From the NCBI GenBank assembly GCA_947579665.1, contig OX388347.1:24110562-24174561 (forward strand): 64,000 nucleotides of DNA, written 5' to 3'. The number at the start of each line of letters is the position of its first letter. Within the stretch, counting starts at the first letter, position 1. The notes beneath the pieces are model-generated. The model saw only the letters and a program-made list of their open reading frames with translations, did not search any database and was not told the origin of the DNA. This stretch comes from Sympetrum striolatum (Eukaryota > Arthropoda > Insecta > Odonata > Libellulidae). Below are positions 46,301 through 60,200 of this stretch, one piece after another. Both the position numbers and the translations under genes were made by a program.

Positions 46301-48600
46301 TCTTGACGATGGTGAATAAAACGATGGATCTTACCAAAATAAATTCTATGCGAATAAGGATGCTGAGTTTACTCTCTACGCTCACTTGTAAAGGGCTGCT
46401 GTAGCACACTCTCAAAACCAGCAAAGCAGACAAATATTATTTTCACCGTCTAAGACATTAAATTACATTGGGAAGATATTGGGCAGAATTTTTTCTTTTA
46501 TAGTAGAATATGATAAGTGTCTCTACCTCTTTAGAATTTGAAATAAAATCACAGCAATCTCGCAAAAGACGTTTGGAGTCATGAAATATTGACTTTTTCT
46601 GACAAATTGACTCGCAAATTCGAGGAAAAATAAAAACATTGGTAGAAATATTTTCAAAACTTTGCACTATGGTTAAGTGAAAATATATGTGGGGGTCACA
46701 GATCCAAATCCAGAGCTCGAACAATTATAAATTCTCTAGTTTCGCCCTTAGAGAGGATAGTCTTCTTCCTAAACAAAGCAGCCAAAGTAGGGGAATAGAA
46801 TTGAAGGAGAATAGCTAATATTCTGAACAACAGTGGAGAGGGGAAGTACTCGGTTGGCGGAATAACAGTAGATATGGATTTCCATATTCCCTTAAGTTCT
46901 AAGGCGGCTTTTACTCCTGTTAACTATCTCGAGAGATTTGAAGGACTCACAGATATCTTTTGTCTATTAAGACTGCTAAATTTCTAGCAATAATGTTGTG
47001 TACAAATAGATTCTTAAAATTTCTGGAAAGCAGAAGACCTCATTTGAGTTATTCTAAGAAAAATATATATCTTAAGATTGCAGGGAAAGAGATATTTAAG
47101 ATAAATTTTGATTAACCGTATAATTATATCCTTCGATTTTGAAGAGCTTATTTTGATGTAGAGTGAATCTCGAGTATTATTTTATCAAATCATTCTTTTC
47201 ATATTATTATCTCATTCTTCATTGAAAATAAATTCCCTTTTAATGCATGTATTAAGGTGAAGCTAATTCGGCCCAGTAACGTTACGAGCTTAGAGACTCT
47301 TATTGTCAGGAGTGAATTTACATACTCACAGTGACTTTGAGTCGATGCCCCCCCATAGGTGACAATATGGCATCATTACTTAATTATTAATAACATATTC
47401 TTTTGTTAGAAAATACATAAAGATACATTCTATGGAAACTTTAATAGCCTCAATATGCCTATAAAGAAATAGGCAACATATAAATGTATCGATCGTCATT
47501 CGTGTATTGTATTAAATGGCAATGCTATGGATAGCAATTACTAAATGAATGAGGAAGGAAATTATTGCTTGAAATGTGTACTAATTCGAAGGTAATACCA
47601 ATTCCTCAGAGAACAACGCAGTATCATTATTTTTCATACATTTTACTGCAGCTAGATTCCAAAGTTTTTCTTAAAAAGTGATGTATTGTATCTAATTTAA
47701 TTGAAAAAATTTACAAGTAACAACATCCAAAGCTGAGAAATTTCTAAATAAAATCATCGAGAAATTATGGATATAGGAGAAAAAAATTACTGATTTGAAG
47801 TTAGCAAATACATCGATCAACTTTTTTCATTTTTTAAATTTTCAGTTAAATTTCTATTTTACTTTTATTGAACCCGAATAGATATCTGTAAAAGAACTCT
47901 TACATATTTTTATTCATTATCTGGGAGATTATGCTTTTCAAATTTTTATGCCTGTGCGATGAAATTAATGGTCTAAATGGTCCACATATCATATTCCCTG
48001 TTATCAAGTATATCGTTGTTAATAATTTATATTGGCGTTACTCTAGTTATTACGATTATTATTTCCACCCTAGAGTCCCTTCCCTCGCGTTGGATACTCT
48101 GTAGAAAGCGAAGAGTCTCTTCTCGAAAGGCGAAAAAGTGATATTTTATATGGACCAAAACTGTCGATTTTTATCTTTGAACCACACATATTTATGCACT
48201 CGCCTCTCTTACAATATATGGGAACTTTTTTTGTCTTTTATTCAATGTTCATTCAACTGTACGAACTAATTAGGCCGTAAAAGTCCCTTTTTCATCATAT
48301 CAAAAATATTTCGAGAGACATCTGCGGTTTAATATCAAATAACGAAATTAAAAAGACATATTTTCACATTTTATTTTCTAAAATACAGAAGAACGCATCT
48401 ATTTCCGCCGAAATGCAATTTATAAAATGAAGAAACGCCAGTTAATTAACTCTTCAGTCTCTTTTCGGTTTATCAGGAAACCAGCTTGCGTTCCTAAGTC
48501 ACCGCAACATTTAATAAAACGGAGCAAAAAGAAGAGAAACCAATTTAATAAAAATTCCTCGGGCGAAAAACACAAAAAGGAAGGAATGAATTAAGTGCTG
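46301..48600. other. AT-rich desert
   Basis: No gene or element recognised. A C-run (CCCCCCC) occurs at about 47,348. Confidence 0.55.
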
Positions 48601-49400
48601 AGTGCCTTATTAGAGGGAACACGCGGTCCTTTTTCTCTCTCGCCTCTCTCTTTTTCCTCTTTCCAAACTGACCATTAGGCGAAAAAGGAAAAAATGAAAA
48701 AATAAAACATCCTCTCTCATTCTCTCTTCCTTTCCCTCAGCGAGGAATTTGGTTTTTATCTTTTTCATTTTCTCTTCCCCGACACGTATCTTCACCAGAA
48801 GGCCCTCCCTTCCGCACCCCATCCGCCCCGTGGACACTTACCCGTTTCACCACCCTTCCACACACACGCAATCTTTTCTTCTTTCTCATTTTTTCCTCAT
48901 TTTTTTCTCACCCCTCAAGCCACCTGTTGATGCCGACCCCACCCCATTCTCCCCCCTCTTCACCGTGGATATAACAAGGGACCTCATCCCCTTCGCACCT
49001 CCATTCCTCATCCCGTGCAGACCGCCGGTGCCATCTCTTTTCACTCCTCTTTATCCGGACGTCCCTTCCAATTTTTCGCCCTGCTTGACCCCATTGACAC
49101 ACCCTTTTTAAAAGAGGGGCGTGGATTACCGCGCTGTCTCCTTTATCCCTTCTTTTTCCGTTTATTATCCCTCTTCTTTCCTCTCTCCACGTCCGGTTCC
49201 ACTCGCCGCCTGTTTTTTCCCTCCAGACTCTTTTTTCGCGAAATTAATTTTTCCCCCTTTCTTTTTTGCCCTCCGAGGGAAATTGTTTTATTTCGTTACC
49301 CCTTTGGGCCTTTTTCGTGGAGAGGCGGATGAAAGGAACGCATCTCCACTTAATGGTGCGTAAGTTGAGATGGCCATTTAAAGGCTTCCTTTTTCCCTGC
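48601..49400. other. GC-richer pyrimidine-biased island 8
   Basis: The plus strand is almost purely C/T-rich over long stretches, giving Pro/Ser/Phe/Leu-rich translations with no domain. Overlapping frames are open on both strands. No specific promoter motif was found. Confidence 0.5.
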
Positions 49401-52080
49401 TGTTAAAATTAGCCTCATCGTTTATTTCATGGTCTCTCTCTTAGTATGCCACTTACCAAATGAGATTCATTTCATTAACGTCCTCTTAATTTTTAATTTA
49501 GTAATATATTGAGCGAAATTCGCAAACTTTATTATATGGATTTTCATTCATAAAAATGTAATAACATTGTAGACAATGCATTTAAATTAACACAAGGGTG
49601 AGCATTCGAAACAGCTAGAAAACGACTTGTAATAAGACAAAATAGCGAGGATTAGCGGTAATTTAGACATCATAATGAGAAATATAAACTAAAATACAAA
49701 AGACTAAAACAAAACAAAAGCCATTAGGTAAAGGAGCGATTTAGTTATTTCATTGTCTAATTCTTACACCACTATCTCTCTCTCCTTTACGGAGATATGC
49801 TTATGGTATTCGAGTGATAATGATCTAAAGTAGATGTTGCAATAGTATTTAATAATAATTAATAGTAATTAACTTACTGTTAATAGTAAGAATTGTCTAT
49901 TAATCACCATTATCAAATTTCGAAGTTAAAAAAAATTATTCGAAAATTAATTCTTTAGAAAACAATTATTTGAAATTTAGTCATCCGAAAATCATTTCTC
50001 TCTTTTCTGCCGTTTCTTTGAATGAAAAATTCAGCTATCGGACGTTATGCTATCTTATTAACCATCATTTAAAATGTTTTATGTATAACATTATTATTTA
50101 TTGTGTTATAAATATTCTTTTGCAAATTATTTTAGTTTATTGGAAAATGTATGACTAAAGGCATTGTGTATTATAAATAATTGCTACGGAAAATGAGTTC
50201 GTGTTGCTCAAATGCTTCAGGAAGCAGTATAGGAATTTTTAGAAGACAAAAAGTTTCAACAAAAACTTAATTTGCTTGAAATATTCGGAGAAAGTACGAT
50301 GTTCTTAGACGATGTTCTCTACTCTACTCGTATGTTCTTAGACGATGTAGCTGATACTCTGCGTCCGTAACGATAAATTAACTTGCTCTGATTCTACAAG
50401 TAAGATCAGGTAGATAGATAATAATAATATTAATATTTTCCACGAAGTATACGCGAAGATAATCGATTACAGGATAGTCACGGTGCATTCACTCCCTCCC
50501 ACATCACGGAATGCTTCTTGCAAGGAGGAATTGTAGATATAGATTGAATTTTTACTTTGAAAGGTTTCTTTATCTGTCCAAAACATAATATGTTACCAAT
50601 ATCTAGGAAATAAATATAGATTGGTTTGCTGAGACCCCAGTTTGAAACATATTGATCAGGTCTTACATAATGAACAAATGAGTAATATTTTTCTTTTCTA
50701 ACACAAAGATAGAGAATTTTGTTTACTTTCCCTTTTTTCTCTAATGGAATCATATTTTTTTTCTCCTTCTATGAAATTATATAAACAGTTTTGAATTTGT
50801 AAGGAATTCTTAAATCATGCGGATGGATCACTTTAATGATCTTTCGTCCTGGAGATGACGATTCCTACGAATAAAACTGATTATCCATGAACATGATTTT
50901 ACATATAAGAATCAAATGATTAGAAAGATTCATGATTACGACTAATTAAAGACAAAAAGTTCTTATTTCATCAGGTGGATTATAATGAAACAAAACCAAA
51001 CAATTATTATCGATTAATTATAGAGGAAGTTCGTTTTAATTCTTCAATAATATTTAAACATATTATTGAAGTGGAAATTTGTTTGCTGCTAAACATGTAA
51101 TGACTGATCTTGGTCAACAATTAGTAATTATAAGTAGATTAGATTTTGATTTTTTGCGTCATTTCTCCAAGTCTGATTTTGCTTTATGATTCATTTTATG
51201 TCGTTTCATCCTGTATCTTGAATGATTTATTCGATGTTTTTCGATTATGAATCTTTCATCTTCGATGCGAATCTTTCTCTTGCTTTTAAATATGTATATC
51301 CTACATTTTCATAGATTATTTGAAATCAATGCATAAGTTAGACATTGGGGAACTTTACTGGAACCTTGCCCTGTAAGGTAACTAATCAAGCAGTGTTTTC
51401 AATGAAATTAAGATGAAAAAGAAGGTTAACTTGCTAAGAACACTAACTTACTAAGAAGCTTATTAAATCACCTAAATGTTAATTTTCTTAATAAGATGAT
51501 TATTGACATTCAAAAGAATTCGTTTTTATTCACGAATTATTGATATTAATGCAAAATTTCATAAGAATTTACTCTCACACCCCAAATTAGAATTTATTCA
51601 AGGAGAAATTCCTAATGATAACTTGTATTATATTTTCCTTTTTCTGTAATTATTAATCTCTCTTTTCATAGATGCCCTATTGTTTTAGAATCTTCTTTGG
51701 TTGTAAATTGTGAATTTTATAGTTTAAATGGAGGAAATATGTTGATGACAGTATCTTTAGAGTAATTAGATTTTCAAACATTATGTGATATTTTCAAATA
51801 TTTTTAGGATGTATTAATTCATCATTAAATTGTTTTTCTCGATCAACTTACTTCTTTTATCAAAAAATACTCTCCAAGAAATGTCGTCGATTATATTTAA
51901 TCTCAAAAGAATTACTTTTAAGTACTTAATATCTTCTATTTAATTTTTGTGTACTGGGATTGGAAATTAAACGGAGCATCATTGAAACGAAGCCTCTAAT
52001 ATTCGAGAAAATGTTAAATTCTTTGGAAAATAACTAATTATACCTCTTCTATTTATCTCTTGATGTGAATCCACAGGCTC
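49401..52080. other. AT-rich desert
   Basis: No gene found. A 21-bp imperfect direct repeat containing TTCTTAGACGATGT occurs twice near 50,302 and 50,337. Confidence 0.5.
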
Positions 52081-53100
52081 GTATTTATTAGTTTAAGATT
52101 TTCCCCCTTTTATCTTATTGTGCCTTTTATTCTCTTTTATTTCCTTTTTCCGATTACGTTTCTCTCATTTTTCTTTCCTCTCTTCCCGTATTTGCCTCTT
52201 CGCACCGCTAGAGCGGTCTACCAAGAACGACGAAAGAGAGGGAAAAAATAATTCCAGAAAAATAAAGAAAAAGGGACTTGTTGAATGCTGCGAGGGTTGA
52301 CCCACCCCTAACACGGACACCCCCATCTCATCCCTTTTCCACGCCCCTTCTTTAACCGCCCTTTTTCGCCCCCAAATCCCGTATCCCTCTTTTTATTTTT
52401 TTTCGTTTTACGCCTCTTTCCCATCTCTCCCTTTTTAAAGCCTTAATTCCCCAGCAGTCACACCCTCCCAAAGCGAGAGATGTCCCTCTTGGCTTTCCCT
52501 TCAAATCTCTTTCCTCTCACGTGTTTTCACGGAAAATGTTGAAAGAAAAGAGGAAGGCGTACAAATATGCTCTCACGCAAGCCCTCTTTTAACAGCCTTT
52601 CTCTGGTTTTAAATCTCACTCCGAAAAAGGGGTCCAAATCCCTGCGGAATGCCTTTAAAAGAAAGGGGAGATGCCTTTTTTTTATTCCTCTCCCGCGCTT
52701 AGGGCTCGGATGCTAATTTTTTCCACTTAATTTTATGGTTGTTTACTTTCGCTCTCGCTTTTTCCGAGAGCGATTCCCTCGCAGCCGTTTTTCCCTCTCT
52801 GAAATTTAACTTCTCCCTTTTTCTCTCCCCGATTACGTTTCAATTATCCGCTTGTTTAGAGACGCTAAAAAGCGATTATGCGTCCATTAGGGCGTCGAGA
52901 GATTTTTGTTTTCCGAGTGGATCTTTTTCTGTCGAACGGGCTATTGAATTTCTTCTCGCCCGGAAAGAGGTAATGTGTCAATTTAAGCTTTCCGTTTGAG
53001 AGACTTTTACGGCGTTAATCTAATTAGAGGAGGTGGAAAGATTCCTCAAAAGCGTCTACTCGAATGAATTCTTTTACGTTCGTCTTTCAGTCTCATTCTC
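52081..53100. other. GC-richer island 9
   Basis: Pyrimidine-rich, with CACGTG at about 52,519-52,524. The frame open at 52,739-52,999 (86 residues) is Ser/Phe/Leu-rich and unrecognised. Confidence 0.45.
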
Positions 53101-53849
53101 CTGCTTAATTTTGTCTTAATAAGATTGGTTATTTATTAAATTTGTAACATTATGTGGGTTCAATTAATTTTTTCACTCTTGGAATTTGTATTTAGCTTTT
53201 TATCAATTGCTAAATATCTAAAAAATACGTTTGAATGATTGTCTTTAAACGCTTGAATTAGTGAGAAGTGTAGGGAACGACATTTATTTAGATTTAAGGT
53301 GAACTATGGTCATTATACGCTAGGAAAAGTTTAAATTAGTCATTTAAATATAAATGTTAACTATAATCACATTGACTTCCTTTGTTTAATGGCTTTTATT
53401 TTAGGTATTAACTAATTTAATATTACTGGAATTAGCTGTTTTGATGCTATTCTCTTAGAAATAATGAACCATTAGCTCATTGGGATAGTTTATTACACCA
53501 TCCGATAGTTAATTACACCATGTTCTATCACCTACTTCCTTATCATATCAAACTCCCATAGATTTCAAAAAATGTTATCCAATAAATGAAATAATACGAT
53601 GAAATGTACTGGCTGTTGCAGATCTCTATGATATCTTCAAGATATATGCACAACAGCTATTAATTTCATAATTAACTGGAAGAAAATCAATAATGAGTCA
53701 TAGTGTTTTATGAACTGAAGCCTTCGATGATAAAGTTAGAATATTACACGCCTTAAAATAAATCTAATCAGAATAAATACAGTATAATATTTAATGCGAA
53801 ATACTTCTAAATTCCATCCATTTTTATACCTAGATTCCTTTCATCTTTT
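53101..53849. other. AT-rich desert
   Basis: Nothing recognisable. TAGTTTATTACACCA and TAGTTAATTACACCA occur 20 bp apart near 53,487, a short direct repeat. Confidence 0.5.
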
Positions 53850-54450
53850 CCACATTTTCCTCTTTTCTCCCTTCTTCTTTTATAAATACTTTTCTCGTTC
53901 CATCCAGCTCTCCGTCTTTTCGCTTTCAGATCACGTACTTTCACAATGGGCCGGATTGCCCTTGGTGTGGTTTACAAGCGGATTCAAGGATGATAAAAGG
54001 ATTTTCTCCATCCACTCTCCTCCTCTTTTGCTCTCTTCTCCCATATTTTCAACTTGGAATTCATGCTTTCGAAAATATTTTATCCTTCGTTTTCCGAATA
54101 TCTTATTCTTTATGTCTTTTCCACTATCAATCACTCCCTATTACATTCCTTATCTTTATCACTTGTGCTGATATGTAGCCTGTTACTTCATCGCCTTATC
54201 TGTCATTCTCTTTACTTCTCGTCGTTTCCGTTGCGCACCTCTCTCTTCCTCTATCTTTTCCGCTATCTGGATTGCCATCCCTCTTTCTCCATTGCTCACC
54301 TTAGTACTCCCTTCCTCTTCTCTGCTGCGTTCCTCATTCCGTACACGAATGGATCCTTCCATTACCTTCTGAAAGGAGAGAGAGAGAGAGGGAGCATGGG
54401 AAATGACTCGGGATAGAGATTCGGAGATGTAGGGATACATTTAGGAGAAT
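53850..54450. other. pyrimidine-biased island 10
   Basis: C/T-rich with a (GA)n tract at about 54,376-54,391. Overlapping Ser/Leu/Phe-rich frames of up to 125 residues are compositional. Confidence 0.45.
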
Positions 54451-55056
54451 AGTCTATCCGAAGACCTGAGAGAAATTTTAATATTATTCATAAAATGTCG
54501 AGGTCTTTTCAGCTCACTTCGAATTCTGTCGCCGAGGGAAGCTTTAGCGGGAGAAAGACGGAGAACTGAATCGAATTCCTGGTACTGTTCTCATGAATAC
54601 CTCTAAATCATTGGTTTATAGTTTATAAAATCACAGATTCTTTATTCAAAAGGGACTTTTAAATGAATACCTATGCCCGTGAGGGGATACATAGTTAATT
54701 TATCCACCATGCCTAGGAAAAAGTCTACCTAAAATGGATTAAACCTATCTTAATCATTAGCTTTTGAACTTTTTGGTACTCTATCTGTCCTGCATCTTCT
54801 CGGCGAAGAAGAATATTCAGAACCCCTTCCACAAAAATTTTACGAGAAGACAGGAATCATTAATCAGAAAATCAAAAGAGTGAGAATTATGAATGAATTA
54901 AATGCTATTAAGATTTCTGTGAAATAAATGCGACAAACGCATTCATCTCTATGAATTTGAGCTATATAATTTTTAATACAATGAAAATGTATTCCATAAA
55001 CCACCTCGCTCTCTCTCATGCAATAAAAATTAAATCCCACTTTCTCTTGAGCATAG
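54451..55056. other. AT-rich DNA without recognised features
   Basis: No gene or repeat recognised between island 10 and the hAT-type element. Confidence 0.5.
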
Positions 55057-55064
55057 TAGCATAC

Positions 55065-56039
55065 TAGAGGTCTGCAAGGGCCGAAAATTCCAACCCAAGC
55101 CCGGCCCGTCTGTTGTTGAGCCCGAGCCCAGCCCGGCCCGAACGTAGGAAACAATTTTCGAGCCCGAGCCCAGCCCGGCCCGAACGTAGAAACAGCACAT
55201 TTATTTTACTTCTTCAGCAATTTCGCGAATCCCAGCTAATCGGATTTTTCCGGTTAGGGAATGGTCGTCTGTGGATGTAGTGTGTGAGTGTGTGTGAGAG
55301 AGAGAGTGAAAATACAAAAAAGGAATAAAATTAACAAAAAGGGGTTAATTGGAGGAATAGCCTTCATAGGCTAAAATTCGCCCATAAAAAAGACGGAATT
55401 ATTATAATTATAACTACGTTGTAGTAATTTACATTGTATGATAAGGCTGGCGGTCGCACAAAGTCTCCGTCGTATGCTACTTACATAATAAACACTTATC
55501 TGAATAATTAAATGCCTAGTAGAAGCGTTTCGGTTAATAGATTCTATTTTTCTGCTCATTAAATAAAATTCCAATATTAGAAGTATACGTTGTTACAAAT
55601 AAGGTTAGGCTGCTAATGACGCTTTAAAATATTGTTCTCCCATCTATCGGGTTGATCTGCACTATCTATTCTAATGGTGAAAACCTTAACTATTGATTCA
55701 AATATCACTTTGGTTGTCCAAGAGAATTTTTTTGCTTACAACCTCAAACTTTCCCGGAATGTTTAGTTTATTTCATCGCTGTTCTCGCAATTCGAATAAA
55801 AAGCAATATTCCAAGACTGAAATAAAAGTATTCATTCAATTTCCTTTCTTTTGGTACTTGTCGCGACTTCGTACGACTTCTTTTACTAATGTAATTTTGC
55901 AAAAGAAACAAACCCTGCATGCGATAAAAATGAGATTTACGTGCAAACCCAATGGAAATTTATTCATGGGCCCAGGCCCGGCCCGAGCCCGATTGACTCC
56001 CTGCTTACCTGGCACGAGCCCGGCCCATGCAGACCTCTA
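55065..56039. mobile_element. hAT-type non-autonomous DNA transposon, 975 bp
   Basis: The ends are perfect 12-bp terminal inverted repeats TAGAGGTCTGCA, followed on both sides by GGGCCG. GC-rich subterminal repeats of GAGCCCGAGCCC and GCCCGGCCCG occur twice on the left (about 55,100-55,190) and once on the right (about 55,968-56,026), likely transposase-binding sites as in other hAT elements. The interior is AT-rich with a GT/GA microsatellite (55,283-55,308). No hAT dimerisation domain or BED finger is encoded; the 176-residue frame at 55,693-56,223 runs out through the right end and is not a transposase. Confidence 0.88.
55283..55308. repeat. GT/GA microsatellite
   Basis: Compound GTGTGTGAGTGTGTGTGAGA tract inside the hAT element. 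Confidence 0.7.
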
Positions 56040-56047
56040 TAGCATAC

Positions 56048-57300
56048 GTATGATTAAAAATGTTATCAGAAATGTTTTTCACTCATTACCAGATTACCGA
56101 TATATGTCCGCGTATTTTGAAGATTTTTCCTACATATGTTATTTTGGTGTAGTATCCTCGAAATATGCCTTTCCGTTACATTTCTTCCTTTGTTTATGGT
56201 TTACAAAACTTTTTAGTGCATAAAATCTATTCACTTTGTCCTATATTTTAAACGTGATCGCTGATTATTTTAAGTGAAACCATTTGAGAAAAATATTTAT
56301 TGAATATGACATATACCTAAAATTATCGTCATATTAATCTTAAACAATAATGATTTAAGTATAGGTTCATATATTTATAGATCTCAATGACTTAGATTGA
56401 GACGCTCTCGTGAATTTGAATCATTCTCGAGGGATTTTTGTTGCTCCTACGGCCTCATTGATTGATAATAATACATCGTTAATATAAACTCTCGACAACT
56501 GATTTCCCTAAGACTTCTATTTTTAATGTCAACCTCGTGAACGCACAGTTACGGCCTCAGTAGTATTGTTTTCTTATGCGTTAAGTTTTTAGTTGTTGTG
56601 GTCCTTTTATGATTTTAAAGAGGTCGATATCGTATTTGGAGACTGCTAAGTTTAACTTAGAAACGTCACCCAGATCAAGGCAGAATAGGATGGAACAGGG
56701 ACGGGGAAACTTTACCTACAAGAATGCCTAACATTATAAAGTATAAGAAACCATTATATGAAGCTATAAGGCCACACTGGCGTACCACACTATAGCGTAA
56801 ATTTAAATAATCCAGTATCAAAATGATACGTGAAAAAAAAATATTTCTTTAAGTTATAAAAATTGTAAGTCACCAAAATTGAATATTAAAAAAAACAATT
56901 TTTTTAATGAATAATGAAAATCGGAACCGATCGTCTCAATGAATCTAGAAGATCATAATGATTTTTTTGTTTTTAATTTTAGGCCAGAACACCTTGAGTT
57001 TATGAAACATATTTTTCCATTTTATTTTTATTCAAAGCTATAAAGAAATATGTGAGACTAAATGGTTCAAGTAACTTAGATATGATTTAAAGGCCGCACT
57101 GAACACAGAATAAGGCATGCCGCCTCAAGACCTCAGCCCGCTTGTCTAGGATTATGACATTTGTATGCACTACAATTCAGATTTCTGTACTTTAGTATAA
57201 AAGGTAGCTTGGAAGTGTCTTTGAGGAAGGCGCAGTAAACTTTACCACCACCTTTCTCCTTAGGATACAGCGGAAATAAGTCGATTTTTCTTCCGGAAAC
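56048..57300. other. AT-rich desert
   Basis: No recognisable gene or element. Confidence 0.5.
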
Positions 57301-57900
57301 AGAGAGAATGAGGAACAACGAGAGAAAAGGAAAAAAGCGTTAGCGCATAACAAGGAGGAAAGAGGCGAATGGGAGGAGTTCTTAAGACGTCAGTGGATTG
57401 GAGAGGTGTCGAGAAAAAGTGGGAGGAGCTCTGTGAGGCAGTGGGGGCGGGGGCGGATTTTTGAAAGGGCTTGTGGAAGTGGTGGACTGGGGCTTGAGAG
57501 AATTCAAAGGAGTCTCAGGTTTATTAATTCCACGGGCCAAACTTCATTAGGCGCCACGTCGCAAAGACGTGAGCGGGGAGGAAAAGGCTTTTGAGACGAC
57601 ACATGAGAAAGGGCGAAGGAATAAGAATGAGGGAAGGGAGGGAGATTTTGAGCGGGATTTAATTAAGGAAGGGAAAGAATTTCGGATTAAACTTAAATTA
57701 ATTTGAATCCCGAGGCATTTGGAGCGGGGCGAATAAGTAAAACGTAATTTATGGCGGGATTTTGGTCCTTATTCAAGATGATTGTTTCGCTTACGATTTC
57801 GCGATGCGAGCGCTGCTTCGTTCGACGCTTGCTGAAGCCGCGGCTGATGAAGTAACTTAAGGAATAATGATTTATTTCTCGTCGGAAGAGAACGGGTGAA
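57301..57900. other. purine-biased island 11
   Basis: The plus strand is purine-rich to about 57,680. A GC-box string GGGGGCGGGGGCGG (57,443-57,456) would suit Sp1/KLF-type factors. Frames on both strands are low complexity. Confidence 0.45.
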
Positions 57901-58500
57901 TGCATCATACTTAGGTTATAGCTCGCGGTTGAGTTTTGTAAATTATTCTCATAATATATTGGGTAATATATATTTGTGACTATTTTATGAATATTGAATA
58001 ATCAAATTATTATTATTCCTTTTACATCATAAAGGATTTGTTGCTTACAAAGTATATGTGAATACATATACGTATATCCATCAAGTTAAAGTTAAGCGTA
58101 ATTTGAAACAAATAAATAGTTTGTAGTTAAATATTTATAATATATTTAATGTAAATTGCTTAATTTATACATATGAATAGCAAAATTACGATCCCTAAGA
58201 ACTTAACAAAATTATCGAAATAAACAAGTAGCCTTATTGGTGAAAATCAGGAAGTTAACTCCAAGAAAATCTCTCATTTCAATTGTTGGAAAGAGTTGTG
58301 TCGATCAGCAATGAGAGAAAATGAAAACAGTTTGGCACAGTTTTTTTGGGAGACTTCCGTACTATTTGAATATAAAATAACGCTCCGAAAATTAGAAACT
58401 TAACCTCAGATAAAAAGTTTACATTTCATTTCTTTTTAAAAGAGGGATCTTTTCATCTTAATTTACATTTTAAAAAATTCTACCGAAGCTACGTTGAAAA
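57901..58500. other. AT-rich DNA without recognised features
   Basis: No gene or element found. Confidence 0.5.
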
Positions 58501-59420
58501 AAAGTGGGAAGGAGAGGTAATTAAAACGTGGCGAATTTCAAGCGAGCGGTGGAATAATACGCGGAGGCAGTCAAGATTAATTAAATTTCCCTAAAATCTT
58601 GAGAAGTACGAGACGTCGTCGTGTGCAAAGCATGGAAGTTGTGTGTTGCTTTTGGTTCTTAAACTGGCAAACAAACCTCCCCAAACTCTTATGCACATAA
58701 TCATTTCCTATTTCATCTAGAAAATGTACCAACTTCTCCGCATTTCCCTTCCTCGGCACTAATTAATCTTCGCTATTTAAATTTCCCCAGCTTCATCTCC
58801 AGAGCCTCGATCGCTCCCATACATCACTCCCAATATCTTTTCCCATCGCCACCCCCCGCCATCGCCTCCCACCGCCATCTCCGCCTTTTCAAAACCAACG
58901 TCGGCCTCGGCACGTCAAACAGACGCGGGTCCCGACAACGTTTTGCGAAGTTGTTTGGTAGGGAAAGGAAAACGACTGTGTGGGAAAAGGGAGAGGAGAA
59001 AAAGGAGTGGGGATTGTGCTGTTGACAAGTGGAGTAGGCACAAATCAAGCGCGGGTGTTGAAGAAAGACGAAGCGAAGACGAAGGGGACTGCGTTTTCTT
59101 CCAATCGCTTTGAGTCTAATGATGTTTGCATTTTACCGAGGTGGGCGCACCGAAAACAGACTTTATTTCGCAATGCACGCACGCGTGCACGCTGAGGTGG
59201 TTTCGTAAATTTGCCTCACACGTCTCTCCGAGAGATGCTCTCTTCCTTTCATCACGATATCTTGCTTTTCATTATCTTCGCCTTTACTTAGATTCAACCC
59301 TCGCGTATGACCTTGGAACGAAAATACTTCATCAATTCGGTCTTCCCTTACTCAAAGCAAACTCGTCATTGGTATTCCATCTTTCATTAGAGCCTCTTGA
59401 AATTTAATATAGATCTGATA
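58501..59420. other. GC-richer island 12 with pyrimidine-to-purine switch
   Basis: Pyrimidine-rich from about 58,735 to 58,890, then purine-rich from about 58,950 to 59,090. A 20-bp alternating purine-pyrimidine run lies at 59,173-59,192. No convincing gene. Confidence 0.45.
59173..59192. other. alternating purine-pyrimidine (Z-DNA-prone) tract
   Basis: ATGCACGCACGCGTGCACGC alternates without a break for 20 bases and is CG/CA-rich, the pattern most prone to Z-DNA. Confidence 0.6.
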
Positions 59421-60200
59421 AAACATTGGAGCATCGAAAATTATTGAGACGGAATAAATTAGACATAATTTATTTCAATAATGAGAATAGGGCTTCATAT
59501 TTAAGTATTTAAGCAGTTAATTTGACTGTTTTTCTGTTTTGAATTTTCTCCATCATGCAACCCTCAACACCATATCCGTCATTTTCCTCCGAGTATTACC
59601 TATTTTATATTACAGCGCCTCAACTTCTAGTATTTTAATTTATTTTTATTAATTTAATTGAATGTATTATTTTGTGTGAAGGTTTTCAGTCAGGGAGCGG
59701 GAAAAGGAAAGGAGACCTTAAGGAAACGAAAATTAACTGTGTGTTCGGTCTATTAGGTTTGAGGAGATTTTCGGAAGTCAACTCCAAAAAGAAAAACAAT
59801 TATTAAATAATTATTCACTAAAACCGAATAGCCCAGATTCTTCAATTTTTATTCTGAATATTGATTTCTCCGATATATTACCAGTTTTGATAAAGTTATT
59901 CTTGCTGGGTTATGAATTAATTTCTTCCTTTTTAGACCCCCAAGTTTGTGTGAATATGAATTATATTTTTTATTCTTACTGCATGTCGTAGACATTAAAC
60001 AAAGACATTTTATAAAGGTAGTTTTTTATTCGATACATTTTCATTCTTGGAAGGAATCTCCTTTGATTCTTACGAATGAGTAAAGATTTTATAAAGAGTG
60101 TTTTGTGTATTATTATTATGGAAGTGTTATGTTATGTTACCAGTACAGTTAACTGTTACCTCGATGTATAAGTATCAAGAATCTGAAGCAATTTATCTAT
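59421..60200. other. AT-rich DNA without recognised features
   Basis: No gene or element found. Confidence 0.5.

Larger units (their letters stand above)
55057..56047. repeat. 8-bp target-site duplication TAGCATAC
   Basis: TAGCATAC at 55,057-55,064 and 56,040-56,047, identical. An 8-bp duplication is the hallmark of hAT transposons. Confidence 0.9.

Noticed and set aside
48749..49363. 120- and 105-residue plus-strand frames
   Set aside because: Pro/Phe/Ser/Leu-rich translation of a C/T tract; no supporting start, splice or domain.
55693..56223. 176-residue plus-strand frame as a hAT transposase
   Set aside because: It crosses the right terminal repeat and target duplication and lacks a BED finger, catalytic signature and dimerisation domain.
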